42,481 nt of DNA, from the IMG/VR virus record IMGVR_UViG_3300010148_000028, positions 1-42,481 of that record; one strand, given 5' to 3'. Source of the stretch: a virus. Made by a program: the position numbers and the translations under genes. The notes under the pieces were generated by a model, which ran no database searches, was not told the DNA's origin, and saw nothing but the letters and a program-made list of their open reading frames with translations. Shown one piece after another: positions 22,407 to 29,975 of the stretch (positions are counted from its first letter, which is position 1; every line of letters begins with the position of its first letter).

Positions 22407-23558
22407 TTATCCAATATATATGCCGTATGGCATTTTATTCATAGTTTCTTGGTGGAAGTTAGCAATATCATTTTGCTTTTCCATTAATTGACGTTTAGAG
22501 GCTGCTTCTAAATCTTCTCTCAATTCTGATATTAGAGCATCTCTTTCAGCAGCACCTTCAGAACGTAGAGTATCACCGTCTAAAGATACATCGCCGTTAG
22601 GTATAGGCATTGAACCATATTTACCTCTAATAGAACCTAATAGTTCTTTAACTAATGCTAAAGTGTATTTTTTTATCCACTGTTTACCAGGATCGTTAAT
22701 ATTATTATAGGTCATATTATTATATTGTGCATTAGAAAAATCTGAAACTAGCCCACCATCAAATGATATAGTTCTTCTATCACTTACCTTAATATAATGG
22801 AAGTGTAAATTATAAGAATCCTCAGGTAAAGGAAATATTCTTAATCTATTACCCTGTATATGAAACGAATAAGCTGATTTTCTCATTAAATCATTAAATT
22901 CTATAGCTTGTACACGTAGTAAATCATCATACATTGGCATTAATAAATAATTAATTGCTGGTGAATAGTTACCCCATCCAAATGAGTTTAACATTTGCTG
23001 TGAACCTAACCCAGAACCAATATGTGGATCAAAGAAACGTGTCATAGCAGGTGTAGCTTCATAAAATACTCTTCTGATTTCTATTGAGTCAGAGCCTGCT
23101 GTACCATTTTCTAAAGTTACTAAACTAGAATCTGTTAAATCGTATACACCTTTATCTTTTGACATTGATACAGAGCCTGTATATAGTTTAACGTCACCAC
23201 CAACGCCGGCTTCAGTACCATAAGCTTTAGATATACCTATAATATCATCTAATCCCGAATTAAAGTGTTTATGGGTATAGTTAGATCCGGTTGAATTACC
23301 TCTCAGTGTTAATAAATTTTCTTTTATATTAAATCTATTTACTTGAGATGAATATTCCGTTACAGCTTCTTCAAAGCATGCAAAGAAATTTTGATCTTGT
23401 AGCTCAATATCGACAATAGGATATCCTATCCTTCTAGCACACCAATCAGCTACCTTAGGTCCATCAGTTTGGAAATCAGAGTGCTCATCGTATATACCAA
23501 AAGGAGTACTACCGCTAATGTCACCAGCTGTTCCATCATATACAGTTGTTGTTGCCAT
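22407..23558 (-). CDS. Neck protein, gp13-like
   Basis: This 383-residue protein includes DWCARRIGYPIVDIELQDQNFFACFEEAV (split here over residues 38-66), a segment seen in gp13-type neck proteins, and later LRIFPLPEDSYNLHFHYIKV. It ends with a charged helix (ERDALISELREDLEAASKRQ). T4 gp13 is 309 residues, so this one is longer. Together with the next two genes it forms the neck module between head and tail genes. An ATATTTAT element (23590-23597) and an AGAGG ribosome site precede it. Confidence 0.75.
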   Translation of the reverse strand: MATTTVYDGTAGDISGSTPFGIYDEHSDFQTDGPKVADWCARRIGYPIVDIELQDQNFFACFEEAVTEYSSQVNRFNIKENLLTLRGNSTGSNYTHKHFNSGLDDIIGISKAYGTEAGVGGDVKLYTGSVSMSKDKGVYDLTDSSLVTLENGTAGSDSIEIRRVFYEATPAMTRFFDPHIGSGLGSQQMLNSFGWGNYSPAINYLLMPMYDDLLRVQAIEFNDLMRKSAYSFHIQGNRLRIFPLPEDSYNLHFHYIKVSDRRTISFDGGLVSDFSNAQYNNMTYNNINDPGKQWIKKYTLALVKELLGSIRGKYGSMPIPNGDVSLDGDTLRSEGAAERDALISELREDLEAASKRQLMEKQNDIANFHQETMNKMPYGIYIG

Positions 23559-23589
23559 ATTATTCCTCTATAGATATTATTAGTCTAAT

Positions 23590-23597
23590 ATAAATAT
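23590..23597 (-). promoter_or_regulatory. Recurring ATATTTAT element before the neck genes
   Basis: The sense strand reads GATATTTATATTAGACTAATAA, 32 bases before the gp13-like ATG, between the phoH stop and the neck operon. Confidence 0.42.
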
Positions 23598-23608
23598 CAA
23601 ATCAAAAG

Positions 23609-24286
23609 TTATTTAGCTTGTTTTTCTTTATATACCTTGAGAATATCATCTAATATAGGATGTCTATGATTTTCTAGTAATTCTATAGTATGAAGCCCGT
23701 TTACTGAATTAACTGATGATAAAAATTGAAGACCACTATCCCCGCCTTTTTTCAAATCAACTTGCTGTGAATCACCACAGAACATCATTCTACTATTTAA
23801 TCCAATTCGTTGAAGTATCATAAGTGTTTGTTCATGATCTAAATTTTGACATTCATCTACTATTACTGATGCATCTAAAAAAGTTCTACCTCTCATATAT
23901 GAAACTGGTACAATCTCTATTTGACCATCTTTTATCATTTTATCAACACGTTCTCGTCTTAACAATTGATACATGTTGCCATAAATAGGTGCTACCCATG
24001 GAGACATTTTTTCTTCCATATTACCAGGTAAATGTCCAAGATCTTCTTTGGATATAGTCGGACGGGTAATAATTATTTTTTTCCTTCTTTTTTGTAGGAC
24101 TTCCTGAAGTGCGATTTGGCACGCTAACAAGGTCTTACCCGATCCGGCTTTACCAAGAATTATCGAAACAGTGTTATCTAAAATTTGTCGTTTAGCTTCT
24201 TTTTGTTCATCGTTCAAAGATAATAAAAAACGATAACCTTTCTTATTATTCTTTGCACCTGCGTCTTTAGAAAATGGTTGTGCCAT
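23609..24286 (-). CDS. phoH: PhoH-like ATPase
   Basis: This 225-residue protein is a PhoH-family P-loop ATPase. Seen: Walker A GKAGSGKT (45-52), the ITRPTISKEDLGHLPG segment, MRGRTFLDA, Walker B with VIVDECQN, then LMILQRIG, FCGDSQQVD and the C-terminal LENHRHP. Family members are tied to RNA metabolism and, by loose association, phosphate starvation; the role in phages is unresolved. The unusual point is its location inside the virion gene block, just after the capsid gene and before the neck genes, behind its own terminator and promoter-like element. That suggests late expression or a transcript level set apart from the capsid gene. Confidence 0.94.
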   Translation of the reverse strand: MAQPFSKDAGAKNNKKGYRFLLSLNDEQKEAKRQILDNTVSIILGKAGSGKTLLACQIALQEVLQKRRKKIIITRPTISKEDLGHLPGNMEEKMSPWVAPIYGNMYQLLRRERVDKMIKDGQIEIVPVSYMRGRTFLDASVIVDECQNLDHEQTLMILQRIGLNSRMMFCGDSQQVDLKKGGDSGLQFLSSVNSVNGLHTIELLENHRHPILDDILKVYKEKQAK

Positions 24287-24298
24287 ACTGTTCTCCTT

Positions 24299-24314
24299 TA
24301 TTTATAATAAATAT
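24299..24314 (-). promoter_or_regulatory. ATATTTAT element plus TATAAATA box before phoH
   Basis: The sense strand reads GATATTTATTATAAATAAAGGAG. It joins the recurring element (24307-24314) with an exact T4 late box (24299-24306), 13 bases before the phoH ATG and just past the capsid-gene terminator. Confidence 0.5.
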
Positions 24315-24336
24315 CAATATGTACATATATATCCAT

Positions 24337-24360
24337 AAAAAAAGCCCTCCGAAGAGGGCT
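24337..24360 (-). terminator. Rho-independent terminator after major capsid gene
   Basis: On the sense strand AGCCCTC (24360-24354) pairs with GAGGGCT (24349-24343) around a TTCG loop closed by C-G, a very stable tetraloop, followed by seven Ts (24343-24337). It lies 27 bases after the gp23 stop. Confidence 0.93.
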
Positions 24361-24386
24361 CTTAATATAATAAATTCTAAAAAGAA

Positions 24387-25928
24387 TTAGCTGATTGTTA
24401 CAGCAACTTTTCCGTAGAATTCTGGTCTTACAACTTTCTTCGCGTATCTAGTCATTACACCTTTTCTTGGAGTAAAGTTAGTTGGGTCATACACTAGAGG
24501 AGTCATAATTAATGGAATATATGGAGCATAAACAGCACCAGTTTCCAAGAATTGATTACCTCTGAATCCCATTAAGATACCATCAGATGTAGCTCTGTAA
24601 GGGTTTTTGTAGATAGTATATCTATTTGCAAAAGCACCTACTTTAGTTACACCAGCAGCGAACTGAGTAGCAGTTCCATCTGTATCAGCTGTGAATCCAG
24701 GAATAGATTCGATAATAGCAGCAATCTCTGGCGACATTACAGCAAAGTTAGCTCCACCTCTCATAGTTAATTTATGAATAGAGTTAGAAACTTTTTGCAT
24801 TTCGTAGCCTAAAGTTTGTGCCCATGTTCCTAGGTCGTATCTTGCAGTTGCATTAGTTACACCAGAAGGAGCATATCCATTAGCAGCAGTGTTAAGTTCA
24901 AAAGAACCAGCATTAGCTGTTACAGTACCAGCAGCTCTATCTAACATTGCTAAAATTTCCATATCGATTTCCATCGAGATGTACTCTGATAACATTGAAG
25001 TTAATTCTGCTTCTGCATCAATTGAATGATAAGCATTCAAGTCTTGAGCAAATTCAGGTGACCAAACAACTTTTAGTTTTCTAGTCTTTGCAACAAGAGC
25101 TTCTTGCTTTAATTGAACATTCATTTCTGGAATACCGATATCATCAGAACCATCAGAAACTGAACCAGCAGGTGTAGCATTTGAATCTTCAAAGTCACCT
25201 CTGTTAGCAGCAACAAGTGTATTCTTGTAATAATTTACAGTTAATACGTCTGTAGCAAGTAATTCTTCAGAAGCTTTGAATGTAATCGTTGTACCATTAG
25301 TAGTAGTAGCTCCTTGAGTTGATACTACAGTATTACTTGATCCTGAAGTTAAGAAGAATGCATCAGCAATATCTAGATCAGCTTCAGAAGCTGAAGCGAT
25401 TGGAATTGCAAATGTAGCAGCAGCATTAACAGTACCGCCTGTATCACCAGCTAATAAAGCTTGTGTTACTTTCTTCAATGAGTAAGCATCTTTACCAGTA
25501 CCATAAAGTCCACCTGTTGGTGAAGATGATGATGAAGTATTACCCATTACATCAGTACCTTGTGTTTGGTTTCCACCTACTGTTGTTCCATATTTGAAAT
25601 CTAACCAGAATACTAGTCCTGATGGTAGGTTCATTGGTTGTACACTAACGAATTCTTTTGCAAAGATTTCGCCGAAAATACGTCTAACTAATGGTAAAGC
25701 AACACCGTTCCACTCTTCTGAGCTAGCACCACCAATTTTAGAGTTTTCAGTTACAAGTTCTCTTGCCTGATTTTCTAATAAGATTGCAGTGTTATGCTTT
25801 TCGTAATCGTGATCGATTCCTTCAAGTAATCCAGTCTTTTCCCATTTAGATACGTATTTTTTTGTCTCATTCAACTGTTGTCTATAAGTTGATTGAGCAT
25901 CGTTTAATAAATTTGAAATGTTTGACAT
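24387..25928 (-). CDS. 23: Major capsid protein gp23
   Basis: This 513-residue protein is near T4 gp23 in length (521). The N-terminal about 65 residues are helical and charged, like the gp21-removed propeptide. Then follow NGVALPLVRRIFGEIFAKEFVSVQPM and LPSGLVFWLDFKYG, a standard gp23 core segment, with RKLKVVWSPEFAQDLNAYH, the helix MEIDMEILAMLDRA, and at the end GVMTRYAKKVVRPEFYGKVAV, also typical. It is preceded by the scaffold gp22 gene (37-base gap) as in T4, has an AGGAG ribosome site, and is followed by the strongest terminator in the window. Codon use is less AT-extreme than neighbours, as expected for an abundant product. Confidence 0.96.
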   Translation of the reverse strand: MSNISNLLNDAQSTYRQQLNETKKYVSKWEKTGLLEGIDHDYEKHNTAILLENQARELVTENSKIGGASSEEWNGVALPLVRRIFGEIFAKEFVSVQPMNLPSGLVFWLDFKYGTTVGGNQTQGTDVMGNTSSSSSPTGGLYGTGKDAYSLKKVTQALLAGDTGGTVNAAATFAIPIASASEADLDIADAFFLTSGSSNTVVSTQGATTTNGTTITFKASEELLATDVLTVNYYKNTLVAANRGDFEDSNATPAGSVSDGSDDIGIPEMNVQLKQEALVAKTRKLKVVWSPEFAQDLNAYHSIDAEAELTSMLSEYISMEIDMEILAMLDRAAGTVTANAGSFELNTAANGYAPSGVTNATARYDLGTWAQTLGYEMQKVSNSIHKLTMRGGANFAVMSPEIAAIIESIPGFTADTDGTATQFAAGVTKVGAFANRYTIYKNPYRATSDGILMGFRGNQFLETGAVYAPYIPLIMTPLVYDPTNFTPRKGVMTRYAKKVVRPEFYGKVAVTIS

Positions 25929-25965
25929 TTTTTGTCTCTCCTATTTCTTAAATACGTTAATAATT

Positions 25966-26958
25966 TTACAATAAGCCAGCTAATCGCTTCATACGATTTG
26001 CCATGCCATTTGATTCAACAATTTGTCCTTTCGGAGCTGTTGAGTTTGATTTTCTAGAAGCGAATCCTTCAGTTAAGCCTTTCTTTGAAACTGACTTACC
26101 AGTAAATGATTCAGCTAAAGTAGAATATACTAACTTAACTTCTCTCAAATTAGATGCTCTATCGAATGTTTCGATAACTTTCATCTTTTGAGATTCACTT
26201 AAGTTATTACCCTTAAACAATTTGTTTGAGAATAATAATTTAGCATTTAGAAGATTAACTTCTTGAAGTGTAGATTTAAGAGATCTGATAGTATTATATG
26301 CTTCTTCAAGTTCAGCATCTTTATCTTCCTCTTCTTCCATTTCTTCTTCGTCTTCATCTTCTTCAGTTAGTGATCTGATTACTTCATCTAAATCGATTTC
26401 TTCATCATCACCTTCCTCTTCTTCTTTAAGCTTACCTTTACCAGGATCTTCGGTATCGTTACCAGCTTGATCCATTTTGTTATCGCCTTTTCCGATATCG
26501 CTTGAGTCAGATGCTTCACGCATTCCTTCTTCAGCTTCATCTTCATCTTCGCCTTCAAGTTCTCTAATGATAGATTCAAGGTCAAGGTCATCCTCTTCCT
26601 CGTCTTCTTCACGCATTCCCTCTTCAGCTTCCTCTTCGTCCTCTTCTCTCATACCTTCTTCTTCCTCTTCGTCTTCTTCTCTCATACCTTCTTCAGCTTC
26701 ATCGTCGCCATGCATTCCTTCTTCGGTTTCGTCGTCGGCATGCATACCTTCTTCAGCTTCTTCCTCGCCATGTTCCATTTCTGCAACATCAACGTCTTCT
26801 TCTTCATCTTCCATATCATCTTCTTGCAATTTTGCAGATAACATAGATTGAAGTTTAGGTGTGAAAGCTTCTTCTAGAGCAAGTTTAGCATTAGCGATAG
26901 CAGTTTCTCTAACAGCTTTTGCATCAGCAATTGCTTCTTTTAACAAGTCTTTTGACAT
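25966..26958 (-). CDS. 22: Prohead core scaffold gp22-like, with acidic repeats
   Basis: This 330-residue protein should form the core around which the capsid assembles and then be degraded by gp21. The N-terminus is a helix (LLKEAIADAKAVRETAIANAK). Residues 45-150 are almost entirely Glu, Asp, Met and Gly, with a repeated EEGM core at about 69-72, 79-82, 89-92, 100-103, 112-115 and 143-146. A second acidic block follows, then a helical C-terminal domain (LLFSNKLFKGNNLSESQKMK) that probably contacts gp23. Position just before gp23 fits. T4 gp22 is 269 residues; the extra length is mostly the repeat. The ribosome site is GGAG. Confidence 0.85.
   Translation of the reverse strand: MSKDLLKEAIADAKAVRETAIANAKLALEEAFTPKLQSMLSAKLQEDDMEDEEEDVDVAEMEHGEEEAEEGMHADDETEEGMHGDDEAEEGMREEDEEEEEGMREEDEEEAEEGMREEDEEEDDLDLESIIRELEGEDEDEAEEGMREASDSSDIGKGDNKMDQAGNDTEDPGKGKLKEEEEGDDEEIDLDEVIRSLTEEDEDEEEMEEEEDKDAELEEAYNTIRSLKSTLQEVNLLNAKLLFSNKLFKGNNLSESQKMKVIETFDRASNLREVKLVYSTLAESFTGKSVSKKGLTEGFASRKSNSTAPKGQIVESNGMANRMKRLAGLL
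26593..26766 (-). repeat. Tandem acidic repeat coding region in gp22
   Basis: The bases encode a run of about five units of 10-12 codons ending in EEGM followed by H or R and a D/E-rich stretch (gp22 residues 65-122). The DNA is nearly all GAA/GAG/GAT codons, so unit number can change by slippage. Confidence 0.85.
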
Positions 26959-26970
26959 AATTTGTCTCCA

Positions 26971-26978
26971 ATAAATAT
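26971..26978 (-). promoter_or_regulatory. Recurring ATATTTAT element before gp22
   Basis: The sense strand reads CATTATATTTATTGGAGAC; it overlaps the ribosome-site region 13 bases before the gp22 ATG, closer than for other members. Confidence 0.3.
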
Positions 26979-27030
26979 AATGTGGAAATAAGATTATTAG
27001 GAATCTTAATAGATATTAATTTTGTATCTA

Positions 27031-27051
27031 ATACTATATAAATGATAGTAT
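27031..27051. other. Inverted repeat in the gap before gp22
   Basis: ATACTAT and ATAGTAT (7 bases each) flank a 7-base AT-rich loop, in a 168-base gap that otherwise holds only a terminator and two ATATTTAT elements. It could be an operator or an RNA hairpin, or a chance match in AT-rich DNA. Confidence 0.3.
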
Positions 27052-27064
27052 ATTTTGTACACAT

Positions 27065-27072
27065 ATAAATAT
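27065..27072 (-). promoter_or_regulatory. Recurring ATATTTAT element after the terminator at 27094
   Basis: The sense strand reads CGTATATATTTATATGTGTAC, just past the terminator and 107 bases before gp22, suitable for restarting transcription into the scaffold and capsid genes. Confidence 0.4.
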
Positions 27073-27093
27073 ATACGTAAATATAAAATATAT

Positions 27094-27120
27094 AAAAAAA
27101 CCCGAAAAATTTTCGGGTTT
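27094..27120 (-). terminator. Rho-independent terminator before the gp22-gp23 unit
   Basis: The sense strand has AAACCCGAA (27120-27112), a 5-base AT loop and TTCGGGTTT (27106-27098) followed by a T run to 27094. The opposite strand also ends in Ts, so it may act in both directions. It follows the stop of the 27127 gene by a few bases. Confidence 0.85.
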
Positions 27121-27126
27121 CTTTTA

Positions 27127-27486
27127 TTAAAATGGTAATTCAGGTCCAGTATTTTTAGATGGTGGGACTATCCATGTAAAATTATCCCAATACTGTTTAC
27201 TAATTTTATCTCTCAACTGTTGCTTTCTAACAGCATCTTGCATCTGTTTTCTACGTTTAGCTGAAGGTTTAGTATACTCTTGATTAGCTCTAAGTTTACC
27301 AACGATATCAGCATCTTTCATTTGACGTTTCAAGTAACGTAAACTCTTTTCTAAAGCTGCTGGTGAGCTATCAGGTACTTTAACTCCTCTCGGATTACCT
27401 GGTAAATAAAAGTCTTGTCTAGACCATCTTTTTCTTCGAAAGGCTTTTTTAGGAGGGCCTTGGCCTCCTTCATAATTTTTTCGCAT
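27127..27486 (-). CDS. Small, very basic protein of unknown function
   Basis: This 119-residue protein is rich in Lys and Arg over its whole length (KKAFRRKRWSRQDFYL, YLKRQMKDADIVGKL, KRRKQMQDAVRKQQLRDK) and ends in a short hydrophobic-Pro segment. The high charge suggests binding to DNA, RNA or the acidic scaffold protein encoded next. It stands as its own unit: a sigma70-like promoter (27523-27551) precedes it and a terminator (27094-27120) follows. That isolation within a head gene block is odd. Confidence 0.65.
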   Translation of the reverse strand: MRKNYEGGQGPPKKAFRRKRWSRQDFYLPGNPRGVKVPDSSPAALEKSLRYLKRQMKDADIVGKLRANQEYTKPSAKRRKQMQDAVRKQQLRDKISKQYWDNFTWIVPPSKNTGPELPF

Positions 27487-27522
27487 TTTTATAATTTTAG
27501 TTAAACGATTATTAATTACCTT

Positions 27523-27551
27523 AATATAAGAAAAAAACTACAATAAACCAA
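27523..27551 (-). promoter_or_regulatory. Sigma70-like promoter for the small basic protein
   Basis: The sense strand reads TTGGTT, a 17-base spacer with TAGTTTTTTTCT, then TATATT followed by AAGG. It is a near copy of the promoter at 7980-8008. Confidence 0.65.
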
Positions 27552-27557
27552 CTATTA

Positions 27558-27971
27558 TTAACTGAATCTTAATACGGTTACTCGCTTTAACCCTTTTAAT
27601 AATTTATCTGTAGGGACTGCTGCTCTACCTACTACGGTTTTGTTTTTATCTTTAATATAATCTTCTTCAGTTTGATGCATAACATATAATTCTGTTACTC
27701 CAACCTCTTGGTCTCTTAGGTACTGTTGAGATTGATGCAAAAAATAGACATCCCCACCTTTTTCTTTTTGTACATAATGATATTGAACATGAGTAAACAT
27801 TTTACCACCTTCAAAAGTTTTTAGATGTTTTAGAGATTTAATATGATCACTTCGAGTTATTCCAATTCCCAATTTCTTAAGAGCGTCAATTACTTTGTTT
27901 GCATTTTCAGGTTTATCAGCTTTGAAACTGTATCCTGTAAATTCTTTTAGTATTTGCTTTAGTTTAATCAT
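27558..27971 (-). CDS. Unknown protein with capsid-targeting-like N-terminus
   Basis: This 137-residue protein begins MIKLKQILKEFTG, close to MKLKNILKES of the 28923 gene and to the shape of T4 capsid-targeting sequences that end in Glu and are cut by gp21. The rest is a compact alpha/beta domain: a segment with a possible GxGIT loop (LKKLGIGITRSDH), a His/Tyr-rich strand (THVQYHYVQKEKG) and VYFLHQSQQYLRDQE. Function unknown. It lies in the gp21-gp22 interval, where T4 head-internal protein genes are rare but core proteins occur. It may be packaged in the head. Confidence 0.65.
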   Translation of the reverse strand: MIKLKQILKEFTGYSFKADKPENANKVIDALKKLGIGITRSDHIKSLKHLKTFEGGKMFTHVQYHYVQKEKGGDVYFLHQSQQYLRDQEVGVTELYVMHQTEEDYIKDKNKTVVGRAAVPTDKLLKGLKRVTVLRFS

Positions 27972-27975
27972 ATTA

Positions 27976-28920
27976 TTACCACTTATTAAATTGATTTTTT
28001 AACATATATCCAACGTATTGTTTAATCTTAAGTGCGTATTGAGCTCTTTGTTCACCATAGTATTCAGCTGAACGTTCATCGCTTTTAGATTTATTATCAT
28101 AATCAGTATATCTAGCATAATTATCTAGAATCTGATTTTGTAGTCTTGTTACGTATTGTAGCTCATGTATTTTACCACCTATGTCAACACCCATTGCTTG
28201 GTATTTAGTCATTGTACCTTCTTTAACCGCTTTCTCAACTAATTTATTAGAGTATTGAACAGCAGCAAGTACTTGTTTGTGTATTTTTTCTGATTTATCA
28301 GCAGAGTTAGCTAAAGCTTCTTTATATCTTTTTAGATTTTCTTGCTTGAATTCTTTATCAGTTTTGAATGCTGTTGCACCAAATTTTATGTTAGCACGCA
28401 TTCTTTGTTTGTCTTTTAGTGCATCTCTTTTATTTTCATAATTTATTTGAAATACTATATGAGGCATTTCAGACATACTTTTAACACTTCTTGCACCTAC
28501 TTTATCTATACCAACTTTATCCTTACCACTATATCCATATTTAGATTTCGGTCCTAAACCATTTTTAGTTACATATGCTACCTTACCGCCTACCATCATT
28601 CCGATCATTTGACCTTTTTTAATTTTATTAGTCCAACCATATCTACCTGATTCTTGAAAGTCAAAATCTTTAATAGCTAAAATAAGATATATACCTTGTT
28701 TACCATATAATTGAGCAGGAGTTTTCGATACTCTTTTGATATCAGCATCAGTAATTGAGTTCCAATCTAGCCCGGTTTTAACACCAGCTTTTAGAAATGC
28801 AGATTTTTCCCATTTACCCATACCACTAACTATAGATTGTAATCTTTTAGATCCAAATCTTTCTGATAAAAGAAATCTAATTTCTTCTGATACTAATTTT
28901 CTTAGTTGAGTTTCTTTCAT
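27976..28920 (-). CDS. Unknown head-region protein
   Basis: This 314-residue protein is basic (many Lys, Arg, Tyr). Its first 21 residues form an amphipathic helix ending LLSER, and the start MKETQLRKLVSEEIRFLLSE again looks like a targeting segment. Middle: strand-rich with GIYLILAIKDFDFQES and GQMIGMMVGGKVAYVTKNG; the second half is helical (LKRYKEALANSADKSEK, KQVLAAVQYSNKLVEKAVK). No family recognised. It has the strongest ribosome site of the window (AGGAGG) and sits within the head module, 4 bases before the next gene, so an internal head protein is a fair guess. Confidence 0.65.
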   Translation of the reverse strand: MKETQLRKLVSEEIRFLLSERFGSKRLQSIVSGMGKWEKSAFLKAGVKTGLDWNSITDADIKRVSKTPAQLYGKQGIYLILAIKDFDFQESGRYGWTNKIKKGQMIGMMVGGKVAYVTKNGLGPKSKYGYSGKDKVGIDKVGARSVKSMSEMPHIVFQINYENKRDALKDKQRMRANIKFGATAFKTDKEFKQENLKRYKEALANSADKSEKIHKQVLAAVQYSNKLVEKAVKEGTMTKYQAMGVDIGGKIHELQYVTRLQNQILDNYARYTDYDNKSKSDERSAEYYGEQRAQYALKIKQYVGYMLKNQFNKW

Positions 28921-28922
28921 GA

Positions 28923-29618
28923 TTATCCTCCTATTCTAGAATATGTTAACATATCATTCATTGCTTTAAGTGCTTTTTTCTTTGCACTATCAAATTCTTT
29001 ACCATATCTACCTGAACCACCACCTTTTTTCAAACCAGAAAGAGCCATGTAAACTTTCTTAATGTTTTCAGCTTCTTTACTTGTTTTCATTTTAGGTGCA
29101 GCTTCAGCAATTTTAGTTAGTTTAGTTTCGTTTTTAATCGCTTTAGTAATAGCAGCTCTTTTCTTTGCTAGATACTCATCAGACTCATCCTCATCACCAT
29201 CGTTATCGATATCACCATCTTCTTTACCAACAGCATCCATAGCTTCTGATATATCATAGTACTTGCCTAATTTGTGACCAATATCTTCGAATACTGATTC
29301 AAGCCTTTGTTGAAGAGTAGATAGTTCAGTAGCAGCTTTTTCAAATAATTTAGCAGATTTATTTACTTCAGACATATCTCTTTTTACAGTAACAGCATCA
29401 AACCAATCACCTGTTTCTTGTAAAGCAAGATTAGAAGCTCCTTTAGTCATGCTTTTAATCGCTTCTACCATATCTTTAATTTCATTAGTTTTATATACTT
29501 TAGCACCGTAATCGTTAAATTTAGATACAGCATTCATAACATCTCTTTTTTCTTCTTTAGTAAGAGATCTATTGAATGATTCTTTTTTGCTTTCTTTTAA
29601 TATATTTTTTAATTTCAT
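28923..29618 (-). CDS. Unknown head-region protein with calcium-loop-like motif
   Basis: This 231-residue protein has three visible parts. The N-terminus MKLKNILKES is a capsid-targeting-like segment ending in Glu-Ser. A helical middle follows (about residues 20-125). Then DGDIDNDGDEDESDEYL (134-150) with Asp at every second position, like EF-hand or dockerin calcium loops, leads into a basic helix (AKKRAAITKAIKNE). The end is Gly-rich and basic. The role is unknown; packaged internal protein or scaffold component are the main options given its place between gp21 and gp22. The ribosome site is GGAG. Confidence 0.7.
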   Translation of the reverse strand: MKLKNILKESKKESFNRSLTKEEKRDVMNAVSKFNDYGAKVYKTNEIKDMVEAIKSMTKGASNLALQETGDWFDAVTVKRDMSEVNKSAKLFEKAATELSTLQQRLESVFEDIGHKLGKYYDISEAMDAVGKEDGDIDNDGDEDESDEYLAKKRAAITKAIKNETKLTKIAEAAPKMKTSKEAENIKKVYMALSGLKKGGGSGRYGKEFDSAKKKALKAMNDMLTYSRIGG

Positions 29619-29632
29619 GTATACTCTCCGTT

Positions 29633-29974
29633 TTAGAATAAATCGTCTTCGACGCGATCTAATAGTGTTCTAAATATATTACGCCCTAGTAATACACCTC
29701 CTGGTTCCATATGAGATGGTGTATCCTTAAACTTGTATTTTTTATAAATCTTATCAGCAATTCGCTGGAACTCTTTGAACTCAAATTCGCTATTTGCTTT
29801 ACTTACAACTTTACCAACTTCCTTACCAAACTTTCTAATATTATTATCATCGAATTCATCAGAAAAATCATCAGCTAGCTCAATAACATATTTAGCTAAA
29901 TCTTTTACTTTAACAGTTTTATTTTCAGCTAGATATTTATCTTGCCACTCTTTAATATTAAACCTACTACTCAT
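29633..29974 (-). CDS. Small unknown protein next to gp21
   Basis: This 113-residue protein starts MSSRFNIKEWQDKYLAENKT, where the LAE/N step again looks like a prohead protease site. It continues as acidic helices (DLAKYVIELADDFSDEFDDN) and a basic stretch, then HMEPGGVLLGRNIFRTLLDR. It follows gp21 with only 1 base between stop and start, and a GGAG ribosome site within the gp21 3' end. Function unknown. Confidence 0.65.
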   Translation of the reverse strand: MSSRFNIKEWQDKYLAENKTVKVKDLAKYVIELADDFSDEFDDNNIRKFGKEVGKVVSKANSEFEFKEFQRIADKIYKKYKFKDTPSHMEPGGVLLGRNIFRTLLDRVEDDLF

Positions 29975-29975
29975 T

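Noticed and set aside
26388-26612. Lys-rich minus-strand frame within gp22
   Set aside because: It is another frame of the repeated acidic codons; no start signal and no separate reason to exist.
26593-26766. Short repeats considered as a CRISPR array
   Set aside because: Units are coding, of 10-12 codons, uneven and without unique spacers.
26477-26851. Plus-strand open frame of Ser-rich low complexity
   Set aside because: It is the antisense of the GAA/GAT acidic repeat in gp22; Ser codons arise simply from the complement. No ribosome site.
27031-27051. Inverted repeat as a firm operator
   Set aside because: Seven-base arms of pure AT in an AT-rich gap; no second copy seen near other promoters.
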